Numbered from the stretch's first letter, positions 1-7,871 are shown. The stretch: DNA of 64,000 nucleotides from DSXF01 sp964387495 (GCA_964387495.1 CAYLXB010000012.1:6635-70634); one strand, 5' to 3'. The notes: generated by a model from the letters alone, not told the origin. Made by a program: numbers and translations.

Positions 1-2
1 AA

Positions 3-161
3 GCCGTGCAGCACTCCGACTACGTGAATGCCATGATCTTTGCCGGTTCGGTCAACAGCAAGTGGGGCGATTATGATATCGACAAACTGGACCCTGCCCA
101 ATGGGGGAAGGAGGAGTCCGGCGAGGAAGACGAGCTGGACGGCCAGGAACCGGACGCATAA
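3..161 (+). CDS. 3' end of an unrecognised gene (5' truncated by window edge)
   Basis: The frame starting at base 3 is open from the window edge to a TAA at 159-161 and gives 52 residues. The visible part contains HSDYVNAMIFAGSVNSKWG and ends in a very acidic tail rich in Glu and Asp. I do not recognise the family. The frame is preferred because the other two plus frames stop within the first 75 bases. It runs in the same direction as the acyltransferase downstream, 148 bases away, but no operon link can be shown. Confidence 0.5.
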   Translation, partial: AVQHSDYVNAMIFAGSVNSKWGDYDIDKLDPAQWGKEESGEEDELDGQEPDA

Positions 162-309
162 GGATAAATAAGCCATCCCCGGCGCCGGGAAAAGGCTGCA
201 GGGCGAGTGGAACATGGCAGCGTCCCTGCTCCGCAGGCTGGCAGGAGATTCGTTCCCGCAATCCCGCATCCTGGACGGCCCTTTGTGGTTAAATAAGGCA
301 GAGGTACCC

Positions 310-981
310 ATGGCAATCAAACTGGTCCGTTTCCTGTTGCGCACGATCCTGCGCCTGATCGCCCGTGTCGAAATGATTGGCGGGGAAAACATTCCCCGCT
401 CAGGCGGATACGTCATCGCATCCAACCATGTCGGCCGCCTGGATGCCGGGCTGGTTTATTACGCCCTGGATACGGACAGTATCATCATGCTGGTGGCGGA
501 AAAATATGAAAAATACACCTTCACGCGCTGGTTGACCCGCGCTGTGAACGGCATTTTCATCGACCGCTTTGCCCCGGATATCCGCGCCCTGCGCGAAGCC
601 ATGAAGCGTTTACAGGCTGGCGGCATCCTGGCCATTGCTCCCGAGGGCACCCGTTCCAAGTCCGGTACTTTGATCGAAGCCCGACCGGGCGGCATCTACT
701 TGGCCTGGAAGGCGGGTGTGCCCATCGTGCCGGTGGCGTTGACCGGCTGCGAAGATGCTGTCGTGGTGGACCGCCTCAAGCATCTCAGGCGCTTGCAGAT
801 CAGGATCGTTGCCGGCGAATCCTTCACCCTGCCGGCGGATGTCAAAGGCAAAGACCGGGATGCGGTCATGCAGCAATATACCGACGAGGTCATGTGCCGT
901 ATCGCCGCCCTGCTCCCGGAAGAAAAGCGGGGTGTCTATCGGGAACACCCGCGCCTGAAGGAGTTGTTGGCAAAAGGATAA
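310..981 (+). CDS. PlsC-type 1-acylglycerol-3-phosphate O-acyltransferase family protein
   Basis: A 223-residue protein of the lysophosphatidic-acid acyltransferase superfamily, which transfers an acyl chain to a glycerolipid at the membrane. The HX4D catalytic motif is visible as NHVGRLD near residue 39, and the second block as APEGTRS near residue 113, followed by a PIVPVAL segment typical of block IV. A hydrophobic, basic N-terminus (LVRFLLRTILRLIARV) fits membrane association. The ATG at 310 is chosen over an upstream ATG at 214 because the family begins a few residues before this helix and GAGG lies just upstream. The exact acyl acceptor cannot be read from sequence. Confidence 0.85.
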   Translation: MAIKLVRFLLRTILRLIARVEMIGGENIPRSGGYVIASNHVGRLDAGLVYYALDTDSIIMLVAEKYEKYTFTRWLTRAVNGIFIDRFAPDIRALREAMKRLQAGGILAIAPEGTRSKSGTLIEARPGGIYLAWKAGVPIVPVALTGCEDAVVVDRLKHLRRLQIRIVAGESFTLPADVKGKDRDAVMQQYTDEVMCRIAALLPEEKRGVYREHPRLKELLAKG

Positions 982-983
982 CA

Positions 984-1023
984 AAGAGGAGAGCCACGGA
1001 CAGCTGCCCGTGGCTCTCCTCTT
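984..1023. terminator. Bidirectional intrinsic terminator
   Basis: A 15-bp perfect stem, AGAGGAGAGCCACGG paired with CCGTGGCTCTCCTCT, with an eight-base loop, sits between the convergent acyltransferase and carbonic-anhydrase-like genes. No long T-run flanks it, but an A-rich 5' side and position make a shared terminator the best reading. Confidence 0.7.
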
Positions 1024-1028
1024 CCCGG

Positions 1029-1391
1029 CTAATAGATCCGTTCGAACGTGCCATCCAGGTGCAGGTAATATTTCTCGATCATCAGGTTGAGGAAGAGCGC
1101 CCGGATCTTGCGCTCGGCCTCGGCCAGATCGTCTTTATGGCGCTCGTAGGTCCCTGCATCTCCATAAGCCCCGCAGTCTTCATGGTTGACAAGCACCACT
1201 TTCCTGACATTGTGCAGCCGGCTGGACAACTCCACGTGCTTCAGCACCAGATAGACATCGCTAACTGCTCCGGCAACCCCAACCCGGTCGTACTTGTTGC
1301 TGCCAAAAGTTTGTTCGCACCAGTCGTTCAGGTATTTCTGCAGGCGGAAATCCATGCAGTGGACGACGATTACGTCGCAGTTGTGAGCCAT
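1029..1391 (-). CDS. Small beta-carbonic-anhydrase-like protein
   Basis: A 120-residue protein carrying the zinc-ligand pattern of beta-class carbonic anhydrases: CMDFR near residue 12 (Cys, with the Asp-Arg pair) and HEDCG near residue 70 (His and second Cys). It is clearly shorter than the usual 180-220 residues and resembles the minimal carbonic-anhydrase-like proteins of several bacterial phyla, for which CO2 hydration has not always been shown. It lies 13 bases after the dihydropyrimidinase gene and is probably co-transcribed with it. That pathway releases CO2 and ammonia downstream, which would fit, but this is inference. Confidence 0.7.
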   Translation of the reverse strand: MAHNCDVIVVHCMDFRLQKYLNDWCEQTFGSNKYDRVGVAGAVSDVYLVLKHVELSSRLHNVRKVVLVNHEDCGAYGDAGTYERHKDDLAEAERKIRALFLNLMIEKYYLHLDGTFERIY

Positions 1392-1404
1392 TGTTCCTCC
1401 ATGA

Positions 1405-2817
1405 TCATAAAATGATGCCTTCCCCGCGCTTCAAAAACTGGCCTCCCCCGGCCCTGCCCAGCCAGCGTCCGCCGTCCACGATCAGCCTGCCGCGCAGGAA
1501 TACTTTTTCAGGGTAGCCGCTCAACTCCCAGCCTTCGTACAGGTTGTAATCCGTGCGCTGCTGGCTGTGGGCCACACCGTATTTTATTTTCTTGTCCGGG
1601 TTCCAAATGACGATATCCGCATCCGCGCCGGGGAGCAGCGCGCCTTTGCGTGGGTACAGCCCGAAGATCCTGGCGGGATTGGCGCAGTTGAGGGCCACAA
1701 ACTGGTTGGTGCTGATCTTCCCGGCTCCCACGCCGCTGGTCCACAACACGGGCAGGCGGTCTCCCACCCCCGGCAGGCCGTTGGGGATCCTGGTGAAATC
1801 GTCCGCTCCCAGTTCCTTGCCGGGGATGGCAACCGCGGCGCCTTCATAGTTGACCGGCTTGCGCCCGTCGTAGAAGAAGGGGCAATGGTCCGTGCCAATG
1901 GTCTGCACGATACCCTTCTTGAGACCCTCCCACAGCCGGGCGTTATCCTGCGCCGAGCGCATGGGCGGGGAGCAAATCCACTTGGCCCCATCCGGGCGGC
2001 GCAGGTCATCCTCCGTAAAGAAGAGGTACTGCGGGCAGGTCTCGCCCATTACCTTCAGGCCGCGTTGGCGGGCGTACTCCAGCATGTCCACTTCCCCGGC
2101 CGTATTCATGTGGACCAGGTACAGCGGCGCGCCGGCCGTGGCGGCCAGGGCAAACGCCCGCAGGGCGGCTTCCACCGCGCCCCACCCGGGCCGAGTCCGG
2201 GCATGCCACTCGGGCGCGGTATGGCCGGCGGCCAGCGCCTCGGCTACCAGGATGTCGATCACATCGCCGTTTTCCGCGTGCAGCATCACCAGCATGCCGT
2301 TCTCGCGGGCGATGCGTAAAGCCTTGAAAATATTGCCATCGTCCAGGCGCAGGCGGCCATTGTAAGCGGTGAAGGTCTTGACGGTGGTAATTCCCATCTC
2401 CGGCAGGCGGGGCAGTTCTGCCGCGATTTCAGCATTGAACCGGGTCAGGTTCATGTGCGCCGAGTAATCCACGGCCGCTTTTTCCGCCTTTTTGTGCCAG
2501 GCATCCACGGATTCCCGCAGAGTGGAAAAATCGAAGGAGACGAAGTCGATCACGGTGGTCGTCCCGCCAAAAGCCGCGGCCTTCGTGCCGGTGTAGTGGT
2601 CATCCGAGGAGACTGTGCCGAACATCGGCAGGTCGAGGTGGACGTGGGCATCCACACCGCCGGGAGTGATGAAATAGCCGCTCGCGTCCAGCAGATCGGC
2701 CGAGGGGTGGCGCAGCCCGCTCCCGATTTGGGCGATGGTCTCCCCCTCGATCAGGATGTCGGCCTGGAACGTCTCGGACGGGGTGATGAGGGTCCCGTTT
2801 TGAATGATAAGCGTCAT
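1405..2817 (-). CDS. hydA: Dihydropyrimidinase / D-hydantoinase
   Basis: A 470-residue cyclic amidohydrolase, normal length for the family, which opens the ring of dihydrouracil, dihydrothymine or hydantoins. The metal site is seen in DAHVHLD (about residue 57), the lysine that is carboxylated in VKTFTAYNG (about 147), His in MLHAENGD (about 180) and the Asp of GTDHCPF (about 312). Allantoinase and collapsin-like proteins are alternatives, but KTF-AYNG fits dihydropyrimidinase. Its start overlaps the stop of the DUF2270 gene by four bases (ATGA), so translation is likely coupled. Confidence 0.88.
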   Translation of the reverse strand: MTLIIQNGTLITPSETFQADILIEGETIAQIGSGLRHPSADLLDASGYFITPGGVDAHVHLDLPMFGTVSSDDHYTGTKAAAFGGTTTVIDFVSFDFSTLRESVDAWHKKAEKAAVDYSAHMNLTRFNAEIAAELPRLPEMGITTVKTFTAYNGRLRLDDGNIFKALRIARENGMLVMLHAENGDVIDILVAEALAAGHTAPEWHARTRPGWGAVEAALRAFALAATAGAPLYLVHMNTAGEVDMLEYARQRGLKVMGETCPQYLFFTEDDLRRPDGAKWICSPPMRSAQDNARLWEGLKKGIVQTIGTDHCPFFYDGRKPVNYEGAAVAIPGKELGADDFTRIPNGLPGVGDRLPVLWTSGVGAGKISTNQFVALNCANPARIFGLYPRKGALLPGADADIVIWNPDKKIKYGVAHSQQRTDYNLYEGWELSGYPEKVFLRGRLIVDGGRWLGRAGGGQFLKRGEGIIL

Positions 2818-3848
2818 GATTCTTCCTCCAGCGGCATAAAACCTTTCCCAAACACACCCTGGGCAGGGGAGACGACCACAAATGCCTTCGGGTCAGAACC
2901 GGCCACCAGGTGCTTGAGCTGTGCAATTTCGGTCACGGTCAGGGCACATAGAAGAACCGAACGCTCCTGCCCTGTATACATGCCCTTGCCCGGCAGGGCC
3001 GTCACGCCCCGCCCCATGCCTTTCAGGATGCTCCGGCTGACCAGTCCGGCCTGACTGGTGATGACCAGGGCAAGCAGCTGGCGGCGCTGGTGGGTGGGGC
3101 GGAACCAGGCACGCAGACTGCCAGGGGCTTTTTCTTGTGCGTCCGCCGCCGGCAGGTCATGGCGCGGCAGCACCTCGCCGGCAGCCTTTTGCAGGCGCCG
3201 GGTGGCCAGCCCGAGCGCAGCCAGCCCGGCATAACCGGCCAGCATGCCGGCCAGCACCCAGATACCGGGCACCTGTCCAACCTCCGCCCGATCAATGAAT
3301 TCTTCCCAGGAAAGCGCCGTGCCGGGCAGCAGCCATAAGTGGGCCAGCCAGGCACCGCCCACGATGCCGTAGATCCACCAGTAGTTGCGGCGCAGGCGCC
3401 GGCCAAGTGCTTCCCAGTTGGAAATGGGAAAATCCGGCTGCAGCAGGCTCTCGGCCAGTGACTCGGCCCATTCCGGCGCCGGGTGGAAGGGCGGCACCAG
3501 CATGGCTGCGAAAAAGTCGGTCTCCATCAGCCGGATGCGGTAACTCCACAGCTCGTAATAGCGGTAACGGCGCGCTTCGATGACCAGGAACATGGTGACC
3601 AGCGCCAGGTTGAGCAGCACCACCGCCGGGCTGCCCTGCTCCTGGCTGAAGGCGAACGAGATGAGTGCTCCGGTGCTGACCACGGCCCAGTTGGTGGTCG
3701 TATCCAGCCGCTGCCGCCAGACATTGGCGCGCTGGACTTCCGCCCGGAACAGGTGCACCATGGCCGTGGTGAACTCGCTGGCCTTGAGTTCGTAGCCGCG
3801 GTAGGTCCATACCGGCTCGGCGGGGCGGGGTTCCTCCTTTTCTACCAT
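2814..3848 (-). CDS. DUF2270-DUF2179 fusion membrane protein
   Basis: A 344-residue protein in two parts. Residues about 20-235 match the DUF2270 predicted integral membrane family, with hydrophobic helices near 52-90, 165-185 and 195-220. The last 65 residues (RGVTALPGKGMYTGQERSV... to the C-terminal FGKGF) match DUF2179, the cytosolic domain found at the end of YitT-type membrane proteins and thought to bind a small ligand. The fusion suggests a ligand-sensing or transport-related membrane protein, but its substrate is unknown. It overlaps the upstream hypothetical gene by seven bases and the dihydropyrimidinase gene by four, so all belong to one operon. Confidence 0.7.
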   Translation of the reverse strand: MVEKEEPRPAEPVWTYRGYELKASEFTTAMVHLFRAEVQRANVWRQRLDTTTNWAVVSTGALISFAFSQEQGSPAVVLLNLALVTMFLVIEARRYRYYELWSYRIRLMETDFFAAMLVPPFHPAPEWAESLAESLLQPDFPISNWEALGRRLRRNYWWIYGIVGGAWLAHLWLLPGTALSWEEFIDRAEVGQVPGIWVLAGMLAGYAGLAALGLATRRLQKAAGEVLPRHDLPAADAQEKAPGSLRAWFRPTHQRRQLLALVITSQAGLVSRSILKGMGRGVTALPGKGMYTGQERSVLLCALTVTEIAQLKHLVAGSDPKAFVVVSPAQGVFGKGFMPLEEES

Positions 3849-4396
3849 GTCTCTCCCCCCGGCTCTTTGATCCCCAGCAGGGCCATCAATACTTCCGGCG
3901 GGATATCTGCTTCGGGCAGGTCGGCCTGGTAAAGTTGTGCGTTTTCTGCCCGCTCCCGCAGGGATTGCCAGAGCAGCTGGCGCTCATCGCTTTGCACGAC
4001 CAGCTCATTCAATGTCCTGGCTTTTTGCAAGTATTCACCGGTGGTGTACAGGAACGTCAGGCGCTTCCATTTTTCAGCCAGGATGGGTGGGTCGAGTCTT
4101 TCCAATGCGCCGAGCTGGATCTTGAAATATTCTTCCTGTGCGTGGGGGTGCTCCGGTTCATCGCGCAGCAATTCGGCGCGTGTGGTCAATTCGTGGCCAC
4201 GCACCGGGGCGATGTATTCGATCCGGGCGCCGCGTTCGCCGAAGGAACCCGGCTGGTAGAAGGCCAGGTAATCCACCGCCACCACTTTGGGCGCACTGCG
4301 GAAGGGAATGCGGTACCAACCCAGCAGGCGGGCGATTTCCAGGTCGCGCGGCATGGGCAGCAGGCAGACGAGCACGAGCGAAGTAGTTTGCAGCAT
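3842..4396 (-). CDS. Conserved hypothetical protein, probably leaderless
   Basis: A 184-residue protein I cannot assign to a named family. It starts with a hydrophobic stretch (LQTTSLVLVCLLPMP) followed by RLLGWYRIPFRSAP and a long conserved-looking block (RIEYIAPVRGHELTTRAEL, EEYFKIQLGALERL). The start at 4396 is preferred to an upstream ATG at 4450 because a TATAAT box ends six bases before it, and the upstream region is occupied by a terminator. It is the first gene of the operon leading into DUF2270-DUF2179, dihydropyrimidinase and the carbonic-anhydrase-like gene. Confidence 0.6.
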   Translation of the reverse strand: MLQTTSLVLVCLLPMPRDLEIARLLGWYRIPFRSAPKVVAVDYLAFYQPGSFGERGARIEYIAPVRGHELTTRAELLRDEPEHPHAQEEYFKIQLGALERLDPPILAEKWKRLTFLYTTGEYLQKARTLNELVVQSDERQLLWQSLRERAENAQLYQADLPEADIPPEVLMALLGIKEPGGETW

Positions 4397-4402
4397 GAGG
4401 GT

Positions 4403-4408
4403 ATTATA
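4403..4408 (-). promoter_or_regulatory. -10 box six bases before the ATG at 4396
   Basis: TATAAT on the minus strand ends six bases upstream of the start codon, so transcription would begin at or next to the ATG. A weak -35 (TTCAGT, 17-bp spacer) falls inside the loop and stem of the preceding terminator. Confidence 0.5.
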
Positions 4409-4417
4409 TACAAAAAT

Positions 4418-4442
4418 GGGGCCAGACTGAATATCTGGCCCC
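4418..4442 (-). terminator. Intrinsic terminator of the PLP-enzyme gene
   Basis: On the minus strand GGGGCCAGA and TCTGGCCCC form a 9-bp GC-rich stem with a seven-base loop, followed at once by ATTTTTG. It lies 30 bases after the stop of the PLP-dependent enzyme gene and directly before the -10 box of the next gene. Confidence 0.8.
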
Positions 4443-4471
4443 GGGAGCAAAATTGGGATTGGAACGAACTG

Positions 4472-5938
4472 CTAGATCAGTCCGACTTCCTTGTTGAATG
4501 CCACGATCAGTTCGTCGATTTCATCTGCCTGTTTCTGGAAACCGGCCCAGTAATCCTGCTGGTACCACATCTGCTGGATCTCTTCGTAGGTTTTGCCCTG
4601 CTGTTCGACCCAGGTATAGTACTTCAGGTTGTGCACGCGGCGGCGGTCGGTGTAGCGCAGTTCGAGCATGTTGTCAGTGCTCTGCTGCAACAGCCAGCGG
4701 GCATGATCGGCTGCCGCGTTCGTATCGCTGTACTGGCCGAATTCCTGGCGCATTTCTGCCAGCCGCGATTGGTATAGTTCCATCGAGTCGGTCAGCACGG
4801 TCAGGACGATATCGTGTTCGTCCATCTCGTAGTATTTCGCCATCTTGATCGCCGTCAAGACGTTGGAAATGCCCGAGAAACCCAGCAGGTCGAGCTGGGC
4901 CACCAATTTTTCCGGCACACCCTTTTCCACCAGGTAAGCGCGCCCGTCTTCTTCATTAAACAGGCGGCTGATATTGACCACGGCATTGTCGTCGATCGCC
5001 ACTACCAGGTCAGTGTTCTTTGTATTGTGGATCCAGGGCACGTGCTTGTCGCCGATGCCTTCGATGCGGTGGGCGCCAAAGCCGTTCTCCAGCAGGGTGG
5101 GGCATTGCAGGGCTTCGCTGGCCGCGATCTTGCTGTCGGGGAAGAGCTGCTTCATGTAATCGCCGCTGGCGATGGTGCCGGCGGAGCCGGTGGCGGAGGC
5201 CATGCCGCGGTAGCGGTCCCCGGATCCCATGACTTTCTTGAGTACTTCTTCCATGGCATGCCCGGTGATCTCGTAGTGCCACAGGTAATTGCCGAACTCA
5301 TCGAATTGGTTGAAGATCATCAAATCCTGGCCAGATTTGCGCAGCTCCCAGCACTTGTCGAAGATTTCCTTGACGTTCGATTCAGAGCCGGGGGTTTTTA
5401 TGGTTTCACCGGCAATTTTGGAAAGCCAATCAAAGCGTTCCTGTGACATGCCTTCCGGCAGGATCGCGATCGACTCGCAGGCCAGCAAGGCCGAATCGTA
5501 GGCGCCGCCGCGGCAGTAATTGCCGGTCGAAGGCCAGACTGCCTTCTGGGTGGTCGGGTCGAACTGGCCGGTGACCAGCCGCGGTGCGAGACAGCCAAAT
5601 GCCGCCCCAACCTTGTGCGCACCGGTGGGGAACCATTTGCCCACCAGGACGATGATGCGGGCCGGAACGCCGGTCAGGCTGGAAGGTAGTTCAAGATAAT
5701 TGACGCTGCCGAACCCGCCGCCTTTGGCCTTTGGCTCGTTATGCCAGGTGATGCGGAACAGGTTGCGCGGATGCACATCCCACAGCCCGATACCCTTCAA
5801 TTCCTCCTTGATTTTGGCAGGGATTTTGGACGGATCTTTCATCTGGGCAAAGGTGGGGATGATGATGTTGCGCTCACGGGCGCGCTGGATGGCGCGGGCG
5901 CGGCGGTCTTTGTGGATTGTCAGGTCGATTTTGGACAT
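4472..5938 (-). CDS. Fold-type II PLP-dependent enzyme (cysteine synthase/threonine synthase-like)
   Basis: A 488-residue PLP enzyme. The Schiff-base lysine is read in PTGAHKVGAAFG (about residue 107), and a glycine-rich phosphate-binding loop is seen in ATGSAGTIASGDY (about 250). The length exceeds ordinary cysteine synthases (about 310) and it is annotated in relatives only as a PLP-dependent beta-family enzyme, so the substrate is open. The ATG at 5938 has GGAGCTACC upstream; a longer frame to 5998 would run through the promoter. A strong promoter and a palindromic operator precede it, so it is likely regulated. TrpB was considered but the motif order and length do not fit. Confidence 0.7.
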   Translation of the reverse strand: MSKIDLTIHKDRRARAIQRARERNIIIPTFAQMKDPSKIPAKIKEELKGIGLWDVHPRNLFRITWHNEPKAKGGGFGSVNYLELPSSLTGVPARIIVLVGKWFPTGAHKVGAAFGCLAPRLVTGQFDPTTQKAVWPSTGNYCRGGAYDSALLACESIAILPEGMSQERFDWLSKIAGETIKTPGSESNVKEIFDKCWELRKSGQDLMIFNQFDEFGNYLWHYEITGHAMEEVLKKVMGSGDRYRGMASATGSAGTIASGDYMKQLFPDSKIAASEALQCPTLLENGFGAHRIEGIGDKHVPWIHNTKNTDLVVAIDDNAVVNISRLFNEEDGRAYLVEKGVPEKLVAQLDLLGFSGISNVLTAIKMAKYYEMDEHDIVLTVLTDSMELYQSRLAEMRQEFGQYSDTNAAADHARWLLQQSTDNMLELRYTDRRRVHNLKYYTWVEQQGKTYEEIQQMWYQQDYWAGFQKQADEIDELIVAFNKEVGLI

Positions 5939-5967
5939 GTGGGGTAGCTCCTTGCACTGGAAAAGGA

Positions 5968-5984
5968 AAGTTGTCAGACAACTT
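5968..5984 (-). promoter_or_regulatory. 17-bp palindromic operator, GntR/FadR-type
   Basis: AAGTTGTC-A-GACAACTT is a perfect 8-1-8 inverted repeat. Its core TTGTCnGACAA fits the TnGTnnnACnA consensus known for the FadR subfamily of GntR regulators. It lies just downstream of the -10 box of the PLP-enzyme promoter, covering the expected start point, so a repressor here would block transcription. No GntR gene is present in the window. Confidence 0.6.
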
Positions 5985-5986
5985 GT

Positions 5987-6014
5987 ATTATACCGCATCT
6001 GTGGATAGATTCAA
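5987..6014 (-). promoter_or_regulatory. Sigma70-type promoter of the PLP-enzyme gene
   Basis: TTGAAT (6009-6014) and TATAAT (5987-5992) on the minus strand are separated by 16 bases. The predicted start lies in the palindrome next to it. Confidence 0.65.
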
Positions 6015-6192
6015 GTGCCCTGCAAGCCGGCAGGATTGATTTTCCAGGTGCCAGGCGGGATCAAACCATTACAAAACTGATGACTGTTTTTAATGTATTT
6101 CCCATAATTTCGTTGTATGATAATGACAGATATCCGCTTCTGGTTGATTTGAAAGGAGGTGCGTATCGAGACACTTAAGGCAAGCTACATTA

Positions 6193-6339
6193 GAGGAAAG
6201 GCCGGGACCCGCTAACCTGGCAGAAACCTGCTGGTTTTCTTCGTCCAGATGCCCCCCGTGGCTCAAGACGTCTCGTCCCACACTTTCCTCCCCTTATCGG
6301 TAAGCCCGGCGGATGGATGCCCTCCATCCGCCCTTTTTT
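6193..6339 (+). ncRNA. Candidate structured small RNA with its own terminator
   Basis: No coding frame is convincing between 6015 and 6337. On the plus strand GAGGAAAG (6193-6200) pairs with CTTTCCTC (6283-6290), and after a 3x3 internal loop GGGAC (6204-6208) pairs with GTCCC (6275-6279). Inside are two hairpins: AACC/GGTT plus GCAG/CTGC with an AAAC loop (6214-6236), and CGTC/GACG (6242-6270). A terminator, GGCGGATGGA/TCCATCCGCC then C and six T (6308-6339), follows. The fold is a closed three-way junction. I could not match it to a known RNA family, and no clear promoter or downstream plus-strand gene identifies it as a riboswitch. Confidence 0.4.
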
Positions 6340-6859
6340 ATTGTTCCAGGGCGAACGTAACGTGCAGGGGGCGTATAAGCAGCATGGGGACATGCATGAT
6401 GCCCATTTGCGGCAGGGCAGGATTGGTGACATCCACCTCGTACAGGGACATCCATGCCACCCGGGAAGTGGAAATGCTGCTGCCCAGGTCGGTTTTGGCC
6501 GAGATCCTGAGTTTGCCCCGGAAGATGAACGAACCCACCAGCATGGTCACCGGTTGCATCAGGCGGTTGGCCTCGCTTTCATCGTAGTCCAGCGAGTCAC
6601 GCGCCGGGGGAACCAGGTGAAAGCCGATAGCCAGGGTGGTTGGAAAGTACATTTCCTGGAAGGCCTGGGATTTCACCGCGCTGGCGGCAATCGTCAGCAC
6701 GTTTGGTTTGAGCAGGTGGATATACTCCGGTGCCCCATCGGTGCGCAGCCAGGTGCTGACGCGCACACTTTCCTTGACCACGGCCTCCCCGCGGATCAGG
6801 GAGTTATGCGTATAGATCATGACCAGGGCGGCCTTTTCATCAGAAGCCAGGGTATACAT
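6338..6859 (-). CDS. Conserved hypothetical protein
   Basis: A 173-residue soluble protein with no signal peptide or membrane helix. Distinctive stretches are MIYTHNSLIRGEAVVKESV, STWLRTDGAPEYIHL and EANRLMQPVTMLVGSFIF. It resembles uncharacterised proteins of filamentous Chloroflexota in general pattern, but I cannot name a domain with certainty. The start at 6859 has only a weak GAGG upstream; an internal ATG at 6820 is possible. It has its own promoter with a palindrome at the expected start of transcription, so its expression is probably controlled by a dedicated repressor. Confidence 0.55.
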   Translation of the reverse strand: MYTLASDEKAALVMIYTHNSLIRGEAVVKESVRVSTWLRTDGAPEYIHLLKPNVLTIAASAVKSQAFQEMYFPTTLAIGFHLVPPARDSLDYDESEANRLMQPVTMLVGSFIFRGKLRISAKTDLGSSISTSRVAWMSLYEVDVTNPALPQMGIMHVPMLLIRPLHVTFALEQ

Positions 6860-6880
6860 GTGATTATTGCCTCATCTGCC

Positions 6881-6910
6881 TGAACGAACGTTCACGCTGT
6901 TACGATTATA
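6881..6910 (-). promoter_or_regulatory. TATAAT box with adjacent TetR-like palindrome
   Basis: On the minus strand a TATAAT (6905-6910) is followed ten bases later by the palindrome TGAACGTTCGTTCA (6881-6894, arms TGAACG/CGTTCA). TetR-family operators often have this shape. No good -35 box is seen. Confidence 0.45.
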
Positions 6911-6962
6911 CGCGCCCTTTCCCGCCAGGCCGCGTTGCTGTTTCATTATGCCCGCGCATGGG

Positions 6963-7856
6963 TTATTCATACCGGCCAAGTTCCACGTAATACCACGTCC
7001 CGGCCCGCATGGCAAAGAACGAAACCATGTTCTGGTTGGGAATCGGGTTGAAGGCGCCGCCGCTGCAGCAGTAGTAATGTTGCAGGACGTCATAGTCCAG
7101 GGGAATTTCCTGACCTTCATAGACCGCGCCAATTTTTCCGTCCCGTTTGAAGAAGTAAAAAGGCCTGCCCGCCAGGGTCTGGAATTCGAATGCTTCCTCA
7201 TAGCCGAACTTTTCGTTGAGCAGTTCTCCGTCCATGATGATCTGGCCGGTGGGCATATCACCGCCGGGGTCAGCCCTGGCAGCTTCCACCACCCAGTGGC
7301 CGTCGAATGTCCACAGGCCGCGCAGCAGGGGAACGGGGCCGCCAAACCCCAGGTCCATGATGTAGATTTCATCTTTGTCCCGCAGGATCCGCAGGGTGCT
7401 TTGCGGGTATACGATGCCGCCGACATTCAGGTTGGTGTCATCCAGCCGGGCATAGAGGGTGCTGCCGTCCAGTTCGGCGCGCAGCTGGTTGGTGTCGTTG
7501 GGATCGAGCTGGGCCAGGGCCGGGTCCGGCAGGTCGCGCTGGCCGGCGCGCAGGGCCAGGATGGCCTCCTGGCTGCCGCTGACAGGGGTGAATTCGCGGC
7601 CTTCGGTGTCAGGAAAGCCGGTTAACGGATATTCCTCCAGCGTCAGCCCATCAGGCAGGGTGAGCGGAGGCTGGCGCACGCTCGTGAGGACGGTTTCTGT
7701 GGGTGTTGGCGGGGGGGGCAGGGTGTCTGCCGGCGCCGGGCTGGGGGAGGCTGTTGCTGCCGGCTGCATTGCTTCGGTCCCGGGAACCGGTGCAGCCCGG
7801 GTTGTACAGGCAGCGGACAGGCATGCCAGCAGGATGAAGGTCAGGAACAGGCGCAT
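6963..7856 (-). CDS. Secreted lipoprotein of unknown function
   Basis: A 297-residue protein with a lipoprotein signal: a hydrophobic segment (LFLTFILLACLSAAC) with the lipobox Cys near residue 17, followed by a Thr/Pro/Ala-rich linker up to about residue 55 (PPPPTPTET). The folded part after that has no motif I recognise; it contains RILRDKDEIYIMDLGFGG and a GEYC-free, two-Cys HYYCCSGG segment near the end. ATG at 7856 is preferred to 7868 because GAGAGG lies ahead of it. It is 15 bases from the end of the methyltransferase gene, so the two are probably co-transcribed. Confidence 0.6.
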   Translation of the reverse strand: MRLFLTFILLACLSAACTTRAAPVPGTEAMQPAATASPSPAPADTLPPPPTPTETVLTSVRQPPLTLPDGLTLEEYPLTGFPDTEGREFTPVSGSQEAILALRAGQRDLPDPALAQLDPNDTNQLRAELDGSTLYARLDDTNLNVGGIVYPQSTLRILRDKDEIYIMDLGFGGPVPLLRGLWTFDGHWVVEAARADPGGDMPTGQIIMDGELLNEKFGYEEAFEFQTLAGRPFYFFKRDGKIGAVYEGQEIPLDYDVLQHYYCCSGGAFNPIPNQNMVSFFAMRAGTWYYVELGRYE

Positions 7857-7871
7857 GGTGCCTCTCATAAG

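Noticed and set aside
1567..2319. Plus-strand frame of 250 codons over the dihydropyrimidinase
   Set aside because: Shadow frame; the opposite strand has all amidohydrolase metal motifs.
4472..5938. Tryptophan synthase beta chain
   Set aside because: The lysine context GAHK is shared by several fold-type II enzymes; length and remaining sequence do not fit TrpB and no trp gene is near.
6150..6200. Possible lysine riboswitch (AGGAGGTGCG) or RNase P RNA start (GAGGAAAG then CCGGG)
   Set aside because: The rest of the L-box core is absent, no lysine gene follows, and the stretch before the terminator is far too short for RNase P RNA.
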